64,000 bases of DNA from Changshengia sp963803165. Its GTDB lineage: Bacteria; Chloroflexota; Dormibacteria; Aeolococcales; Aeolococcaceae. The DNA lies in the NCBI GenBank assembly GCA_963803165.1, contig CAWDLK010000003.1:186001-250000 (forward strand). Reading direction: 5' to 3'. This document shows, one piece after another, positions 1 through 9,200 of this stretch (the stretch's first letter is position 1; every line of letters begins with the position of its first letter). A program made the translations under genes and the position numbers. The notes under the pieces are model-generated. The model made no database searches. It saw nothing but the letters and a program-made list of their open reading frames with translations, and was not told the origin of the DNA.

Positions 1-456
1 CTCGGACGGGAAGGTGTCGAGCTTGTCCTCGAGGCCGACGATCCAGAGTGTCTCCTCCACCTTCTCTTTGAGGTGGCGCTGCCCCGGCCGGGTCACCTGG
101 AGCGCGAAGGCGACGTTCTGCGCGACGGTCAGCTTGGGCAGCAGCTTGTAGTCCTGGAAGACGATGCCGAACTTGCGCCGCAGCCTGGGCAGCCGCCGCC
201 GGCTCATCCGGGTGGTCTCCTGGCCGTCGACGAAGATCCGCCCGGTGGAGGCGATCTCCTCCCGGATGAGGAGCCGGACGAGGGTGGTCTTGCCGGAGCC
301 GCTGGCGCCGACGACGAAACAGAAGTCCCCCTGGTGGATGGCCAGGTCGACGTCGCGAACCGCCTCGCATCCGTTGGGGTAGGTCTTGCTGACCCCATGG
401 AACGAGATGACCGGTCGCAGCCCCACCTCGGGGAGCTCGCCCGCCTGGGGCGGCAT
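1..456 (-). CDS. ftsE: FtsE, cell-division ABC ATPase (N-terminal part, runs off the left edge)
   Basis: ATPase partner of the membrane protein FtsX; the FtsEX complex activates peptidoglycan hydrolases at the division septum. Only the first 152 codons are in the window. The read-through shows an ABC N-terminus (GVSKTYPNG), a Walker A loop GASGSGKTT near residue 45, and the Q-loop FGIVFQDYKLLP that is characteristic of FtsE. The signature and Walker B lie outside. The start is taken at the ATG at 454-456. It follows prfB on the same strand by about 280 bp, the prfB-ftsE(-ftsX) order common in Gram-positive bacteria, so ftsX should be the next gene to the left. Family assignment is secure; the exact start is less so. 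Confidence 0.9.
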   Translation of the reverse strand, partial: MPPQAGELPEVGLRPVISFHGVSKTYPNGCEAVRDVDLAIHQGDFCFVVGASGSGKTTLVRLLIREEIASTGRIFVDGQETTRMSRRRLPRLRRKFGIVFQDYKLLPKLTVAQNVAFALQVTRPGQRHLKEKVEETLWIVGLEDKLDTFPSE

Positions 457-737
457 GACCGCCGCGAGGCTCACGGCTCGAGGCCTCGCGCGGCTGAGGC
501 GAGAGTGCGCACCGGCGGCCGCTGGCGGCGTGCGGTGGGCGCGCTCGCGAAGAGAAACGGGGGAAGGGTCATAGGGGTGTGACGTTCCGATCGTTCAACG
601 GCGGTTTCCCGGGGGATCGGGAGGCCGGGAGGTGGCCCCGGATGGGGTGGGTGGGGACGTGGAGTGGGACGACGACCCGACGCGGGACCGATCGAGTATA
701 GCCGCGCTGCCCGCGCCGTGGGCGGGCCTGGGAAGCC
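457..737 (-). promoter_or_regulatory. prfB-ftsE intergenic region with a possible ftsE promoter
   Basis: This 281-bp gap has no convincing gene. On the minus strand there is a perfect-looking -10 box TATACT at 700-695, but no good -35 at 16-18 bp. Nearer to ftsE, a TTGAAC and a TATGAC are spaced about 19 bp apart, around 561-600. Either could start an ftsE transcript independent of prfB. Low confidence; no terminator with a T-tract was seen after prfB. Confidence 0.25.
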
Positions 738-1893
<1,156 letters not shown>

Positions 1894-1903
1894 GGCGTGG
1901 TGG

Positions 1904-1909
1904 AGTGTA
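1904..1909 (-). promoter_or_regulatory. Possible prfB -10 box
   Basis: TACACT lies 10 nt before the prfB ATG, with no Shine-Dalgarno between them, so the mRNA could be leaderless or nearly so. No clear -35 was found, and the box lies only about 57 nt downstream of the preceding response-regulator stop. Confidence 0.3.
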
Positions 1910-1965
1910 CCCGCTGGGTCCGGGCGCCACCCCGCGGACCAGCCAGGGTGACCGGCGGGGAGGCT

Positions 1966-2370
1966 TCAGTCGATGTCGCGGAAGCGCCGGCCGTGCTTGA
2001 CCGCGTTGCGCACCCCGGCGATCAGCTCCTCGGTCGGGGTGTCCTTGAGGAGGTAGCCGACGGCGCCGGAGCGGAGGGCCTCCTTGACCCGCTCCTTGCC
2101 GGAGAAGGAGGTGAGCATGAGCACCCGGGTGTCGGGGCACGACTTGAGCAGGAATCGGGTCGCGTCCATGCCGTCCATGTTCGGCATGGAGAGGTCCATC
2201 AGGACGATGTCGGGCTCGTGCTTGAGGCTCATGGTGACCGCCTCGACCCCGTCGGAGGCGAGCCCGACCACCTGGATGTCCTCGGTCCGGTCGAAGATGT
2301 CGGCCAGGCCCTGGCGCACGACGGGATGGTCGTCGACGATCAGAAGCTTGATCTTGCCGCCGCTGGCCAT
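1966..2370 (-). CDS. Stand-alone receiver domain response regulator (NarL-type, no HTH)
   Basis: A 134-residue receiver domain. It shows the acidic pair (LLIVDDHP), the phospho-acceptor Asp in DIVLMDLSMPNMDG, the switch Thr (LMLTSFS) and the conserved Lys (GYLLKDTP). It most resembles NarL/DegU-family receivers, but the protein ends right after the last receiver helix (HGRRFRDID). There is no LuxR-type helix-turn-helix, and only about 70 bp separate its stop from prfB, so none is hidden by a frameshift. AGAGG about 10 nt upstream supports the ATG. The partner is probably the adjacent histidine kinase. Its output must be a protein contact rather than direct DNA binding, unless it is a decayed gene. 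Confidence 0.88.
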   Translation of the reverse strand: MASGGKIKLLIVDDHPVVRQGLADIFDRTEDIQVVGLASDGVEAVTMSLKHEPDIVLMDLSMPNMDGMDATRFLLKSCPDTRVLMLTSFSGKERVKEALRSGAVGYLLKDTPTEELIAGVRNAVKHGRRFRDID

Positions 2371-2418
2371 GGGCGCAACCTCTAGCTAACGATGCCGTCC
2401 CCTATCTCGGCAGGCCGC

Positions 2419-2424
2419 ATTGTA
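2419..2424 (-). promoter_or_regulatory. Possible -10 box ahead of the receiver gene
   Basis: TACAAT on the minus strand, about 48 nt before the receiver ATG in the 159-bp gap after the kinase gene. No strong -35 was seen. It would allow the receiver (and perhaps prfB) to be expressed apart from the kinase. Confidence 0.25.
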
Positions 2425-2529
2425 GGGGGCGCAGCCATCCTCCGGCCCGGATGTCACGCGGGAGCGACGGGACCGTGCGCCCCCGTTCACCCGCCCGATC
2501 GGGAGCAGCGGCCCCGGCTGACACCGGGG

Positions 2530-4275
2530 TCAGGGGACCGAGTTGGAGGTCGCCGGGGCCTGGCCGCGGGACTTCCCACCCCGGGCCCGGCCCGGCCTCC
2601 GGGGCATGGCCGGCCGCACCGGTGTCGACCGGCCCGCGGGGCCGCTCAGCGAGGTCACGACCGGGGCCGGAAGTGGGGTGGAAGCGTCCGCCTCACCCTC
2701 CTCGACGATGAGCGAGGGCAGCATCGGGATCACCAGCTGCAGCGTGGTCCCCTTGCCGCGCGCGGTGGTGATGCTCAGCTCGCCACCCCCGTCCCGCGCT
2801 GTCTCGACCAGGAGGCCGAGGCCGGCGTGGCCCTTCTTGCGGCTCTCGGAGCGCTCGGCAGCCGAGAAACCCCGGCCGTCGTCGCGGATGGTGGCGATCA
2901 GCCGGTCCGGGTCGGTGCTGACGGTGACCCACACCGAGTGGCACTGCGAGTGCTGGACCACGTTGCGGAGGGCCTCCTGCACCACCCGGTAGACGAGCCG
3001 CTGATGGCGCGGCTCCAGGTTCTTCTCCTCGCACTCGAGCACCCAGGAGATCTGCTCGCGGTCCAGCCGGGTCAGGAGCTGCCGGAGCGCCGAGGAGAGT
3101 CCCTCCTGGTCGAGGAGGGGTGGGGCCAGCTCGACCATGAGCGTCCGCAGCTCCCGGACGGCCTCTGCGGCGAGGTCGTGCGTGTAATTGAGGAAGCCCT
3201 CGACGCCGCTGCGCGACCAGACGACCGCGTCGCCGTCGGAGAGCCGGCCCAGCAGGGCGCTGGACCGGAAGAGGAGGCCGGAGACGTCCTGGATGACGCT
3301 GTCGTGGAGGTCGGCGGCGATCCGCTTGCGCTCGATCTCGGATGCGTCGCCCGCTCGCCGGAGGGCCTGGGCCTCACGGCGGAGGAGCGCCTCTCGTTCG
3401 CGGGCGTGGGCCGCGTCCTTCTCGGCCTCGGCGTGCATGCGGCGAGCGGTCGCGACCAGTGACATCTGGAGCATCACGACGGGCACCAGGAGGACCAGCA
3501 GGCCGAGAACTCCGCCGATGCCATAGAGGACGGAGACGCCCCCCGCTGCGAACCCGAATGCGAGGTTCCAGGGCAGGAGTTGGAGTACCGCGTCGAGCAG
3601 CTCGCGGGCACGAGGTCGCTGGCTGGCTGCCCCGAGCACGAGGCCGAGCAGCCCAGTCCCCACGAGGCTCTGCACGATCCCCCCGGCGACGCCCGCAGCA
3701 AGGGCCCGTGCCATCGCTGGATGGGGTCCCGCCAAGTTCATGAACGTCGCCAGCGCCGCGAAGTTGAAGAGGGAGTGGTTCGCGACATTGAAGGCGCCCC
3801 GAATGAACCCGGGCCGCCGGCGAAGGTGATCTCCGAGCGCGAAACCAAAGGCCATGGCGACGATGGCCAGCGGCCCGACGGCATAGGCGAAGGTCAACTC
3901 GACGTAGACACTCGCCGACCACCTTCCCTGGGTCCGGGCCGCGGCTGGCACGGACCAAGCGGACAGCAAGGTCAGCAGAATTCCACCCAGGACCGCGCTC
4001 GGCCACTGCAGCGAGCCCCTGGGCATGAGGAGGAAGGCGGCGAGGGCCCCGCTCGACAGCACCACGACGAACGCGCACAGCCGGGGCGTGGCGGCGACCG
4101 GAGGAAGGGCTGTCGGCTCCGGGACGGCCATCCTCTTGATCGCCAAACGCCAGAGGGTGGACAGGCGTGATCGGACCGACGGCCGACCTCGATGCCCAGC
4201 CAGTGTGTCCATCCTTGCAACCATAGGCTCGCCGTCCCCTTCACGGGCCTTCCGCCACGGCTCTGTCGTGAGCAT
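2530..4275 (-). CDS. Membrane sensor histidine kinase, NarX/DegS class (HisKA_3 - HATPase_c)
   Basis: A 581-residue kinase. About six hydrophobic segments lie between residues 66 and 275, with almost no extracytoplasmic domain, so sensing is probably within or at the membrane. A short coiled coil (280-310) leads to the HisKA_3 box RKRIAADLHDSVIQD with acceptor His324. The ATPase core shows the N box (Asn438, His442), DDGRGF (465-470) and GLGL (485-488). A Pro/Arg-rich tail of about 60 residues follows. The adjacent receiver is the likely partner. Later starts (Met18 or Met22) would remove a poorly conserved N-terminus. The signal sensed is not known. Confidence 0.88.
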   Translation of the reverse strand: MLTTEPWRKAREGDGEPMVARMDTLAGHRGRPSVRSRLSTLWRLAIKRMAVPEPTALPPVAATPRLCAFVVVLSSGALAAFLLMPRGSLQWPSAVLGGILLTLLSAWSVPAAARTQGRWSASVYVELTFAYAVGPLAIVAMAFGFALGDHLRRRPGFIRGAFNVANHSLFNFAALATFMNLAGPHPAMARALAAGVAGGIVQSLVGTGLLGLVLGAASQRPRARELLDAVLQLLPWNLAFGFAAGGVSVLYGIGGVLGLLVLLVPVVMLQMSLVATARRMHAEAEKDAAHAREREALLRREAQALRRAGDASEIERKRIAADLHDSVIQDVSGLLFRSSALLGRLSDGDAVVWSRSGVEGFLNYTHDLAAEAVRELRTLMVELAPPLLDQEGLSSALRQLLTRLDREQISWVLECEEKNLEPRHQRLVYRVVQEALRNVVQHSQCHSVWVTVSTDPDRLIATIRDDGRGFSAAERSESRKKGHAGLGLLVETARDGGGELSITTARGKGTTLQLVIPMLPSLIVEEGEADASTPLPAPVVTSLSGPAGRSTPVRPAMPRRPGRARGGKSRGQAPATSNSVP

Positions 4276-4365
4276 GTGGCGCAGGAGAGGCTTGGTCGCG
4301 GTGGGACGCTCTCAGACCAACTCTTAAGACAATCCCACTGCGCTTCGCTGGAATGCCGCGATGCC

Positions 4366-4380
4366 AACGCGTGACGCGTT
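4366..4380. promoter_or_regulatory. Perfect 15-bp palindrome, probable operator
   Basis: AACGCGT-g-ACGCGTT is a perfect dyad with a one-base centre. It ends 12 bp before the -35 of the plus-strand promoter at 4393. It could bind a dimeric regulator of the MFS transporter or of the divergent kinase gene. No regulator gene is adjacent. Confidence 0.5.
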
Positions 4381-4392
4381 CGCAACCGACGC

Positions 4393-4422
4393 TTTACATC
4401 CGCGACGCATCTCGCGCATAAT
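4393..4422 (+). promoter_or_regulatory. Sigma-70-like promoter upstream of the MFS gene
   Basis: TTTACA (4393-4398), 18-bp spacer, CATAAT (4417-4422). It lies in a locally A+T-richer patch. Transcription would begin near 4429 and give a leader of about 220 nt before the MFS start. Confidence 0.5.
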
Positions 4423-4638
4423 CGCGCCCGTGAGCCGCGGGCTCAACCGGTGGTGCGCCGCCGGGTGCAGGCAACGTGGGGGAATGGAGGGATCTCGGTG
4501 GCCCACGTGGACCTCGACAACCTCAGCTGGTAGCAGCCCGCCTCTAACGAGCGGGTCGGCCGCTCTGAACAGAGCCGATAGGGGAGCACTGGTGGAGGTC
4601 GCCCGTCAGCGCTCCCGTAGTCCCGTCCCGCCCTGACG

Positions 4639-4644
4639 CATACT
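4639..4644 (+). promoter_or_regulatory. Possible leaderless promoter -10 box for the MFS gene
   Basis: CATACT is separated from the ATG at 4651 by exactly 6 nt, so a transcript would start at or next to the start codon. No Shine-Dalgarno is present. The same spacing is seen at 29086-29123. No good -35 was seen. Confidence 0.4.
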
Positions 4645-4650
4645 TGCGCG

Positions 4651-5868
4651 ATGCGCCCGGGTGGGACGGGACGTTTCTTGGCCGGTGTCGGAATCTCCGG
4701 CTTCGGTGACTGGCTGACGACGTTCGCCCTGGCGGTGGTGCTCTACCGCGATACGGGGAGCTACGCGGTCACCGCTGGTTATTTCCTCGTCCGCGTGGCG
4801 CCGCGCCCGTTGGGAGCGTGGCTCGGCGGGCCCCTCGGTGACCTGATCAGCCCACGCGTTGCCATCCTTCTGGCGGCACTCACGCAGGGAGCGATCACGG
4901 CGGCTCTTGCGGTCCCCCTGGGGCTCGATCGCGCGCTGTGGTCGGTCTACGTGCTGGCCGGGCTCTCCCAGCTGGTTGGCGGCTCATGGCAGCCACTCAC
5001 CGCAGCGGTGATGGCCCGGCTTGCCGTGGGCGAGGATCGCCACACGCTCAACCTCGTCTACATCCTCCTCAGCGGCGGGGCGATGCTGATCTCACCCGCG
5101 GTCGGTGCCCTGCTGCTGCCCTCTCTGGGGGCTGTGCCGCTCGTCCTCAGTGACGCTGCCACGTTCGGGATCGCCGCCGTGCTCTTCCTCTCGATCCCCC
5201 CTATGCCCAGGGTTGCCACGCAGCGCCTCACTCTCCGCGCTGCCGCTCTTGACGGCTTTGCCGCCGTGTTCCGACAGCGGATGCTTCGAGTCATCGCTTT
5301 CGGTGCGTTCGCGTCAACAGTGACGATCACGGCGCTACAAGCGGCCCTCCCCGCCCTCGCATTGCAGCGCTTCGGCGACTCCGCGGACGCTGGCCTCCTC
5401 TACGCCGCGGTCGGCCTCGGGACCATCGCCGGTTCGCTGGTCGTGCTCTGGCCCCCGCTCCGCCGCCCCGGGGTGATCTTGCCAGGGATTATCGGCGAGA
5501 TCGCTGGGATCGGCGCCGTTGCCATCACGGGGGCGCCAGTCGCCGACCTCGTCCTTCTCGTTGCCAGCACCGTGACGGCGAGCCTGGCCCAGGTAGAGGG
5601 CGGAGTGGTGGTGCAGAGCCAGGCCCCTGACACGGTCGGCCGGATTCAGGGCGCCGTCTCCACCAGCCGCTTCCTCGGCATGTCGGGCGGCGCCGCCCTG
5701 GCGCTGGTCCTGGCCGTCACCGTCCGGAGCAGCTGGGAGGTCCTGGTGCTCATCCTCGCGATCGGGGGTCTGGTCCTCCTTCTCGCTTCGGCGATCGGGC
5801 CGCGCGCCGAGACCCTGCCCACGACGACAACCTCCCGCGCCACACCGCTGCGCGACATTCCCGACTGA
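4651..5868 (+). CDS. MFS transporter, 12-helix efflux-type
   Basis: A 405-residue integral membrane protein of the major facilitator superfamily, closest in style to EntS/MefA-like (MFS_3) exporters. The N-terminus GISGFGDWLTTFAL and the loop after helix 2 (GGPLGDLISPR) are typical. About twelve hydrophobic stretches follow, with the central cytoplasmic loop near residues 185-200. The substrate cannot be told. The codons are less extreme in G+C than the neighbouring genes, especially at 5150-5400, which may hint at transfer or simply reflect a membrane protein. The next gene (VOC) starts 38 bp downstream on the same strand. Confidence 0.85.
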   Translation: MRPGGTGRFLAGVGISGFGDWLTTFALAVVLYRDTGSYAVTAGYFLVRVAPRPLGAWLGGPLGDLISPRVAILLAALTQGAITAALAVPLGLDRALWSVYVLAGLSQLVGGSWQPLTAAVMARLAVGEDRHTLNLVYILLSGGAMLISPAVGALLLPSLGAVPLVLSDAATFGIAAVLFLSIPPMPRVATQRLTLRAAALDGFAAVFRQRMLRVIAFGAFASTVTITALQAALPALALQRFGDSADAGLLYAAVGLGTIAGSLVVLWPPLRRPGVILPGIIGEIAGIGAVAITGAPVADLVLLVASTVTASLAQVEGGVVVQSQAPDTVGRIQGAVSTSRFLGMSGGAALALVLAVTVRSSWEVLVLILAIGGLVLLLASAIGPRAETLPTTTTSRATPLRDIPD

Positions 5869-5906
5869 CCGCGAAGAACGGTCCATGAACGACTGAGGAG
5901 ACCCAG

Positions 5907-6257
5907 ATGGCCATCACCGGTGTGCACCTGCTCTTCTTCTCCCCCGAGGCCGACGCGCTGCGCGCGACGCTCCGGGACGCCTTCGGCTGGCCCCACGTCG
6001 ACGCGGGCGGGGGCTGGCTGATCTTCGACACCCCGCCGGCGGAGCTCGGGGTCCACCCCGGCGAGAAGCCGGCACACGAGATCTCGCTGACCTGCGACGA
6101 CCTGGACGCCACGATCGCCGAGCTGCGCGCGCGCGGCGTCGTCCTGCGCGGTGAGCCCGAGCCCCGCGCCTTCGGTCGGTCGATCACGGCGGTCCTCCCG
6201 GGGGGCGTCGAGGTCCTCCTGTACCAGCCCACCCACCCGACCGCCCTGGGTCAGTAG
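5907..6257 (+). CDS. VOC-fold (glyoxalase/bleomycin-resistance-like) protein
   Basis: A 116-residue single VOC module, with beta-alpha-beta-beta-beta halves beginning MAITGVHLLFFSPEADAL and ending GGVEVLLYQP. VOC proteins are usually metal-dependent lyases, dioxygenases or drug-binding proteins. Here candidate metal ligands are His8, His54 and a Glu near residue 105, but the substrate cannot be inferred. GAGGAG sits about 10 nt before the ATG. It is probably cotranscribed with the MFS exporter, so a shared detoxification role is possible. It converges on the giant surface gene with a 30-bp gap. Confidence 0.8.
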   Translation: MAITGVHLLFFSPEADALRATLRDAFGWPHVDAGGGWLIFDTPPAELGVHPGEKPAHEISLTCDDLDATIAELRARGVVLRGEPEPRAFGRSITAVLPGGVEVLLYQPTHPTALGQ

Positions 6258-6287
6258 GGTCCGGCTCGCCGTCCCCTCCCGCTGCGC

Positions 6288-9200
6288 TCAGCGGCCGACC
6301 GGGTGCCCGCCCCGGCGCCAGCGGCGGCGTGAGCCGACCATCAGGGCCAGGCCGGCGAGCACGAGCCCCAGGGTCAGCAGCAGGGGCAGCGGGCCGCCCC
6401 GCGGCGCTCCCGCGTCGGGCGTGGATGGCGCCGCCGCCACCGCTCCGTCCGCGGAGCTGACCTCGTCGGCGGCGTCCACCTCCCCCGCCGTGCTCGCCGT
6501 CGCCGTGTTGGTGACATCGGCTCCCACGGCGACGCTCACCGCCACCGTGATGTCCACGGTCGAGGTGGTGGCGGCCACGATCGCCGTGCTGTCGGCGCAC
6601 GTGACCGTCTGGGCCTCGGCGGAGCAGCTCCAGGTGTCCCCGGTCCCCTCGGTGGCGGAGACGAAGCTGAGCCCGGCCGGCAGAGGGTCGGTGACCGTGA
6701 CCGGCGCCGTCGAGTCGGACGGGCCGGCGTTGGTCACTGCGAGGGAGTAGCTGGCGTCCCTCCGGGCCTCGAGCGGGCTCACCAGGCTCTTGGCCAGGGA
6801 GATCTCGAACACCCGCTGGCTGGTGGTCGGGTCGCTCGCGGTGTTGTTGTCCAGGTCGGGGTCGGGGTTCGATCCCTGGACCTGGGCGACGTTGGTGAGC
6901 GTCCCGATCGCACCGGAGTCCAGCGCAACAGTGATCTGCAGGGTGGGGGCGTCACCGGTCACGGGGATCGAGGAGGCCTGGGTGCAGCTCACCGACTGGC
7001 CGTCGGGGACGCAGCTCCATCCGGTCCCCATGCTGCTGACGAACGACTCCCCGGCGGGGAGGGTGTCCGCGACCACGACGCCCGTGCCCGAGTCCGACGG
7101 CCCGGCGTTGTGGACGCCAAGGGTGTAGGTCCCGTCCAGCCCGGCGGTGAAGTCTCCGACGTGGCTCTTGGTGACGGAGAGGTCGGAGCTGAGCGCCAGC
7201 GTGGTGGTGTCGCTCCCCGTGTTGTTGTCCGGGACGGGATCGGCCGTCGGTGACGAGACGCTCGCGCTGTTGCTGATCTCCCCCGTCGCGCTCGAGGCGA
7301 TCGCGACCGAGAGGGTGATCGCGGGGGCACTCTGCCCGCTGGGCAGGGTGTCCGGGTCGGTGCAGGACACCTCCTGCCCGCTCGCCGAGCAGGTCCAGTC
7401 GCTCCCGGTCCCCGAGACGTAGGCCTCGGTGGACGGCAGGGTGTCGCTCACGCTCAGGTCGGCGGCGGCGTCCGAGGGACCCAGGTTCTCGACCGTGATC
7501 AGATAGGAGCCGTCGGTGCCGGCGGTGAAGGTGCCCTGGTGGACCTTGGTCAGGGTGAGGTCCGCCGCGGTGACGATCGAGGTCGGGTCGCCGCTGCTGT
7601 CGTTGCTCCCATCCGGGTCGCCTGTGGCGGAGGACACGCTGGCGGTGTTGGTGACGCCGGTCGCCCCCTGGGAGGACGGCACGCTGACCACCACCGAGAT
7701 GGTCGCAGCGGTGGCCCCCGCCGGCAGGTCCGCCACCGCGGTGCAGCTGACGTCGTTCCCGGTGGCGCCGCATTCCCAGGCGCTCCCCCCGTCGACCGAG
7801 ACCACGGTGAAGGGCGAGGGCACGTCGTCGGTGACGCTCGGCAGAGCCGCGTCCGAGGGCCCGTTGTTCGACACGCTCAGCGAGTAGCTGCCGTCGCTCC
7901 CCGCGGTGAAATCGCCGTCGTGGGTCTTGGTGATGGCGAGGTCCGCCGACTTCTCGATCGTGGTGGTGTCGGTGGTGCTGTTGTTGCCCGAGTCGGGGTC
8001 TGAGGTTGGGCTGGAGACGCTCGCATCATTGGTGACGCTGGCCGACTGCAGGGAGGCGGCCACCGCCACCTCCAGGTCGATGGTCGGCGCCGACTGTCCC
8101 GCGGTGAGCGCGACATCGTCGTCGCAGGTGACCACCTGCTCACTGTCGGAGCAGCTCCAGTCGGCCCCCGACGCGACGACGTAGATCTCGCCCGACGGCA
8201 GGGTGTCGGTGACCACCAGGGTCGGCTGGGCGTCGGACGGGCCGGCGTTGCTCACCACGATCTGGTACTCACCGTCGTCCCCCGCTGTGAAGGGCCCGTC
8301 GTCGGTCTTGGTGATGCTCAGGTCGGCGCTGGTGGTCGAGGTGTCGGTGGTCGTGCTGGTGTTGTTGCCGGCGGCAGGGTCAGGGGTCGAGGAGCTCACC
8401 GTGGCGGTGTTGCTGATCGACTGGGACAGGACGTCGCTCGCCAGGTCAACGGTCAGGGTGACCACGCTGGCGCCCGCACCGGCAACGATCGAGCCCTCGT
8501 GGGTGCAGGTCACCGCCCCGGAGCTGGCGCCGCAGGACCAGCCGCTGCCGGTCGCGCTGACGTAGCTCTCGCCGCTGGGCAGGGTGTCGGTGAGGGTCAC
8601 CGGTCCGGCGGCGTCCGACGGCCCGCTGTCGCTCACCGAGAGCGCGTAGGTGGCCTCAGCGCCTGCGACCAGGGTGCCGGTCAGGCTCTTGACCACCTGC
8701 AGGTCGGCCGACTGGGTGGTGCCGGCGTCGTCGGTGCTGGTGTTGTTGGAGGATACCGGGTCGCTGGTCGCCGAGCTGACCGTGGCGCTGTTGGCGAGCG
8801 TCGCGACGGTCACCCCGGAGGCGATCGCGACGGTCATCGTGAAGGAGGTGGTCCCGCCCACGTCGAGGGCTGAGGCGTCCGTGCAGGTGACCGTCCCCGA
8901 CAGCGACGAGCACGACCAGCCGCTGCCGTCACCCCCGCCGCTCACGTAGGTCTCGCCGGTGGGCAGGGTGTCGGTCACCGTGGGCGCGGCCGCATTCGAC
9001 GGACCGTCGCTGTTGGTGACCGTGAACTCGTAGGTGCCGTCCTCGCCGGCCACGAAGTCGCCCTCGTGCACCTTGGTCAGGGCCAGGTCTGCCGAGGTGG
9101 CGATCGTGGTCGAGTTGTTGGAGGTGTTGTTGCCCGAGACCGGGTCGTTGGTCGGCGAGCTCACCGAGGCGGTGTTGGTGATCGAGCCCGGAGCCTGGGA

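Larger units (their letters stand above)
4276..4650. other. Intergenic region: divergent control region and possible structured RNA
   Basis: No convincing protein gene in 375 bp between the divergent kinase and MFS genes. It holds a 7-1-7 perfect dyad (4366-4380), a plus-strand sigma-70-like promoter (4393-4422) and a second -10 just before the MFS start. Between them is a stretch with several inverted repeats: GACCTC/GAGGTC (4510-4515 with 4595-4600), CCCGC/GCGGG (about 4537-4555) and GCTCTG/CAGAGC (4562-4575). The stretch might be a structured 5' leader or small RNA. A 91-codon reading frame here has no recognisable protein features. Confidence 0.45.

Noticed and set aside
73..582. Plus-strand frames at the left edge
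   Set aside because: They are reverse shadows of ftsE, whose minus-strand reading gives clear ABC motifs but has no stop inside the window.
4500..4610. A possible tRNA (D-arm-like CTCAGCTGGTAG, paired ends, two stems)
   Set aside because: No TTCGA-type T-loop, the anticodon-like loop is 9 nt and the end stem is 6 bp, so it is not a functional tRNA. It is kept only as a candidate structured RNA.
4361..4636. A 91-codon plus-strand frame before the MFS gene
   Set aside because: It has Arg/Ser/Pro-rich noise composition, no Shine-Dalgarno and overlaps the operator and promoter.
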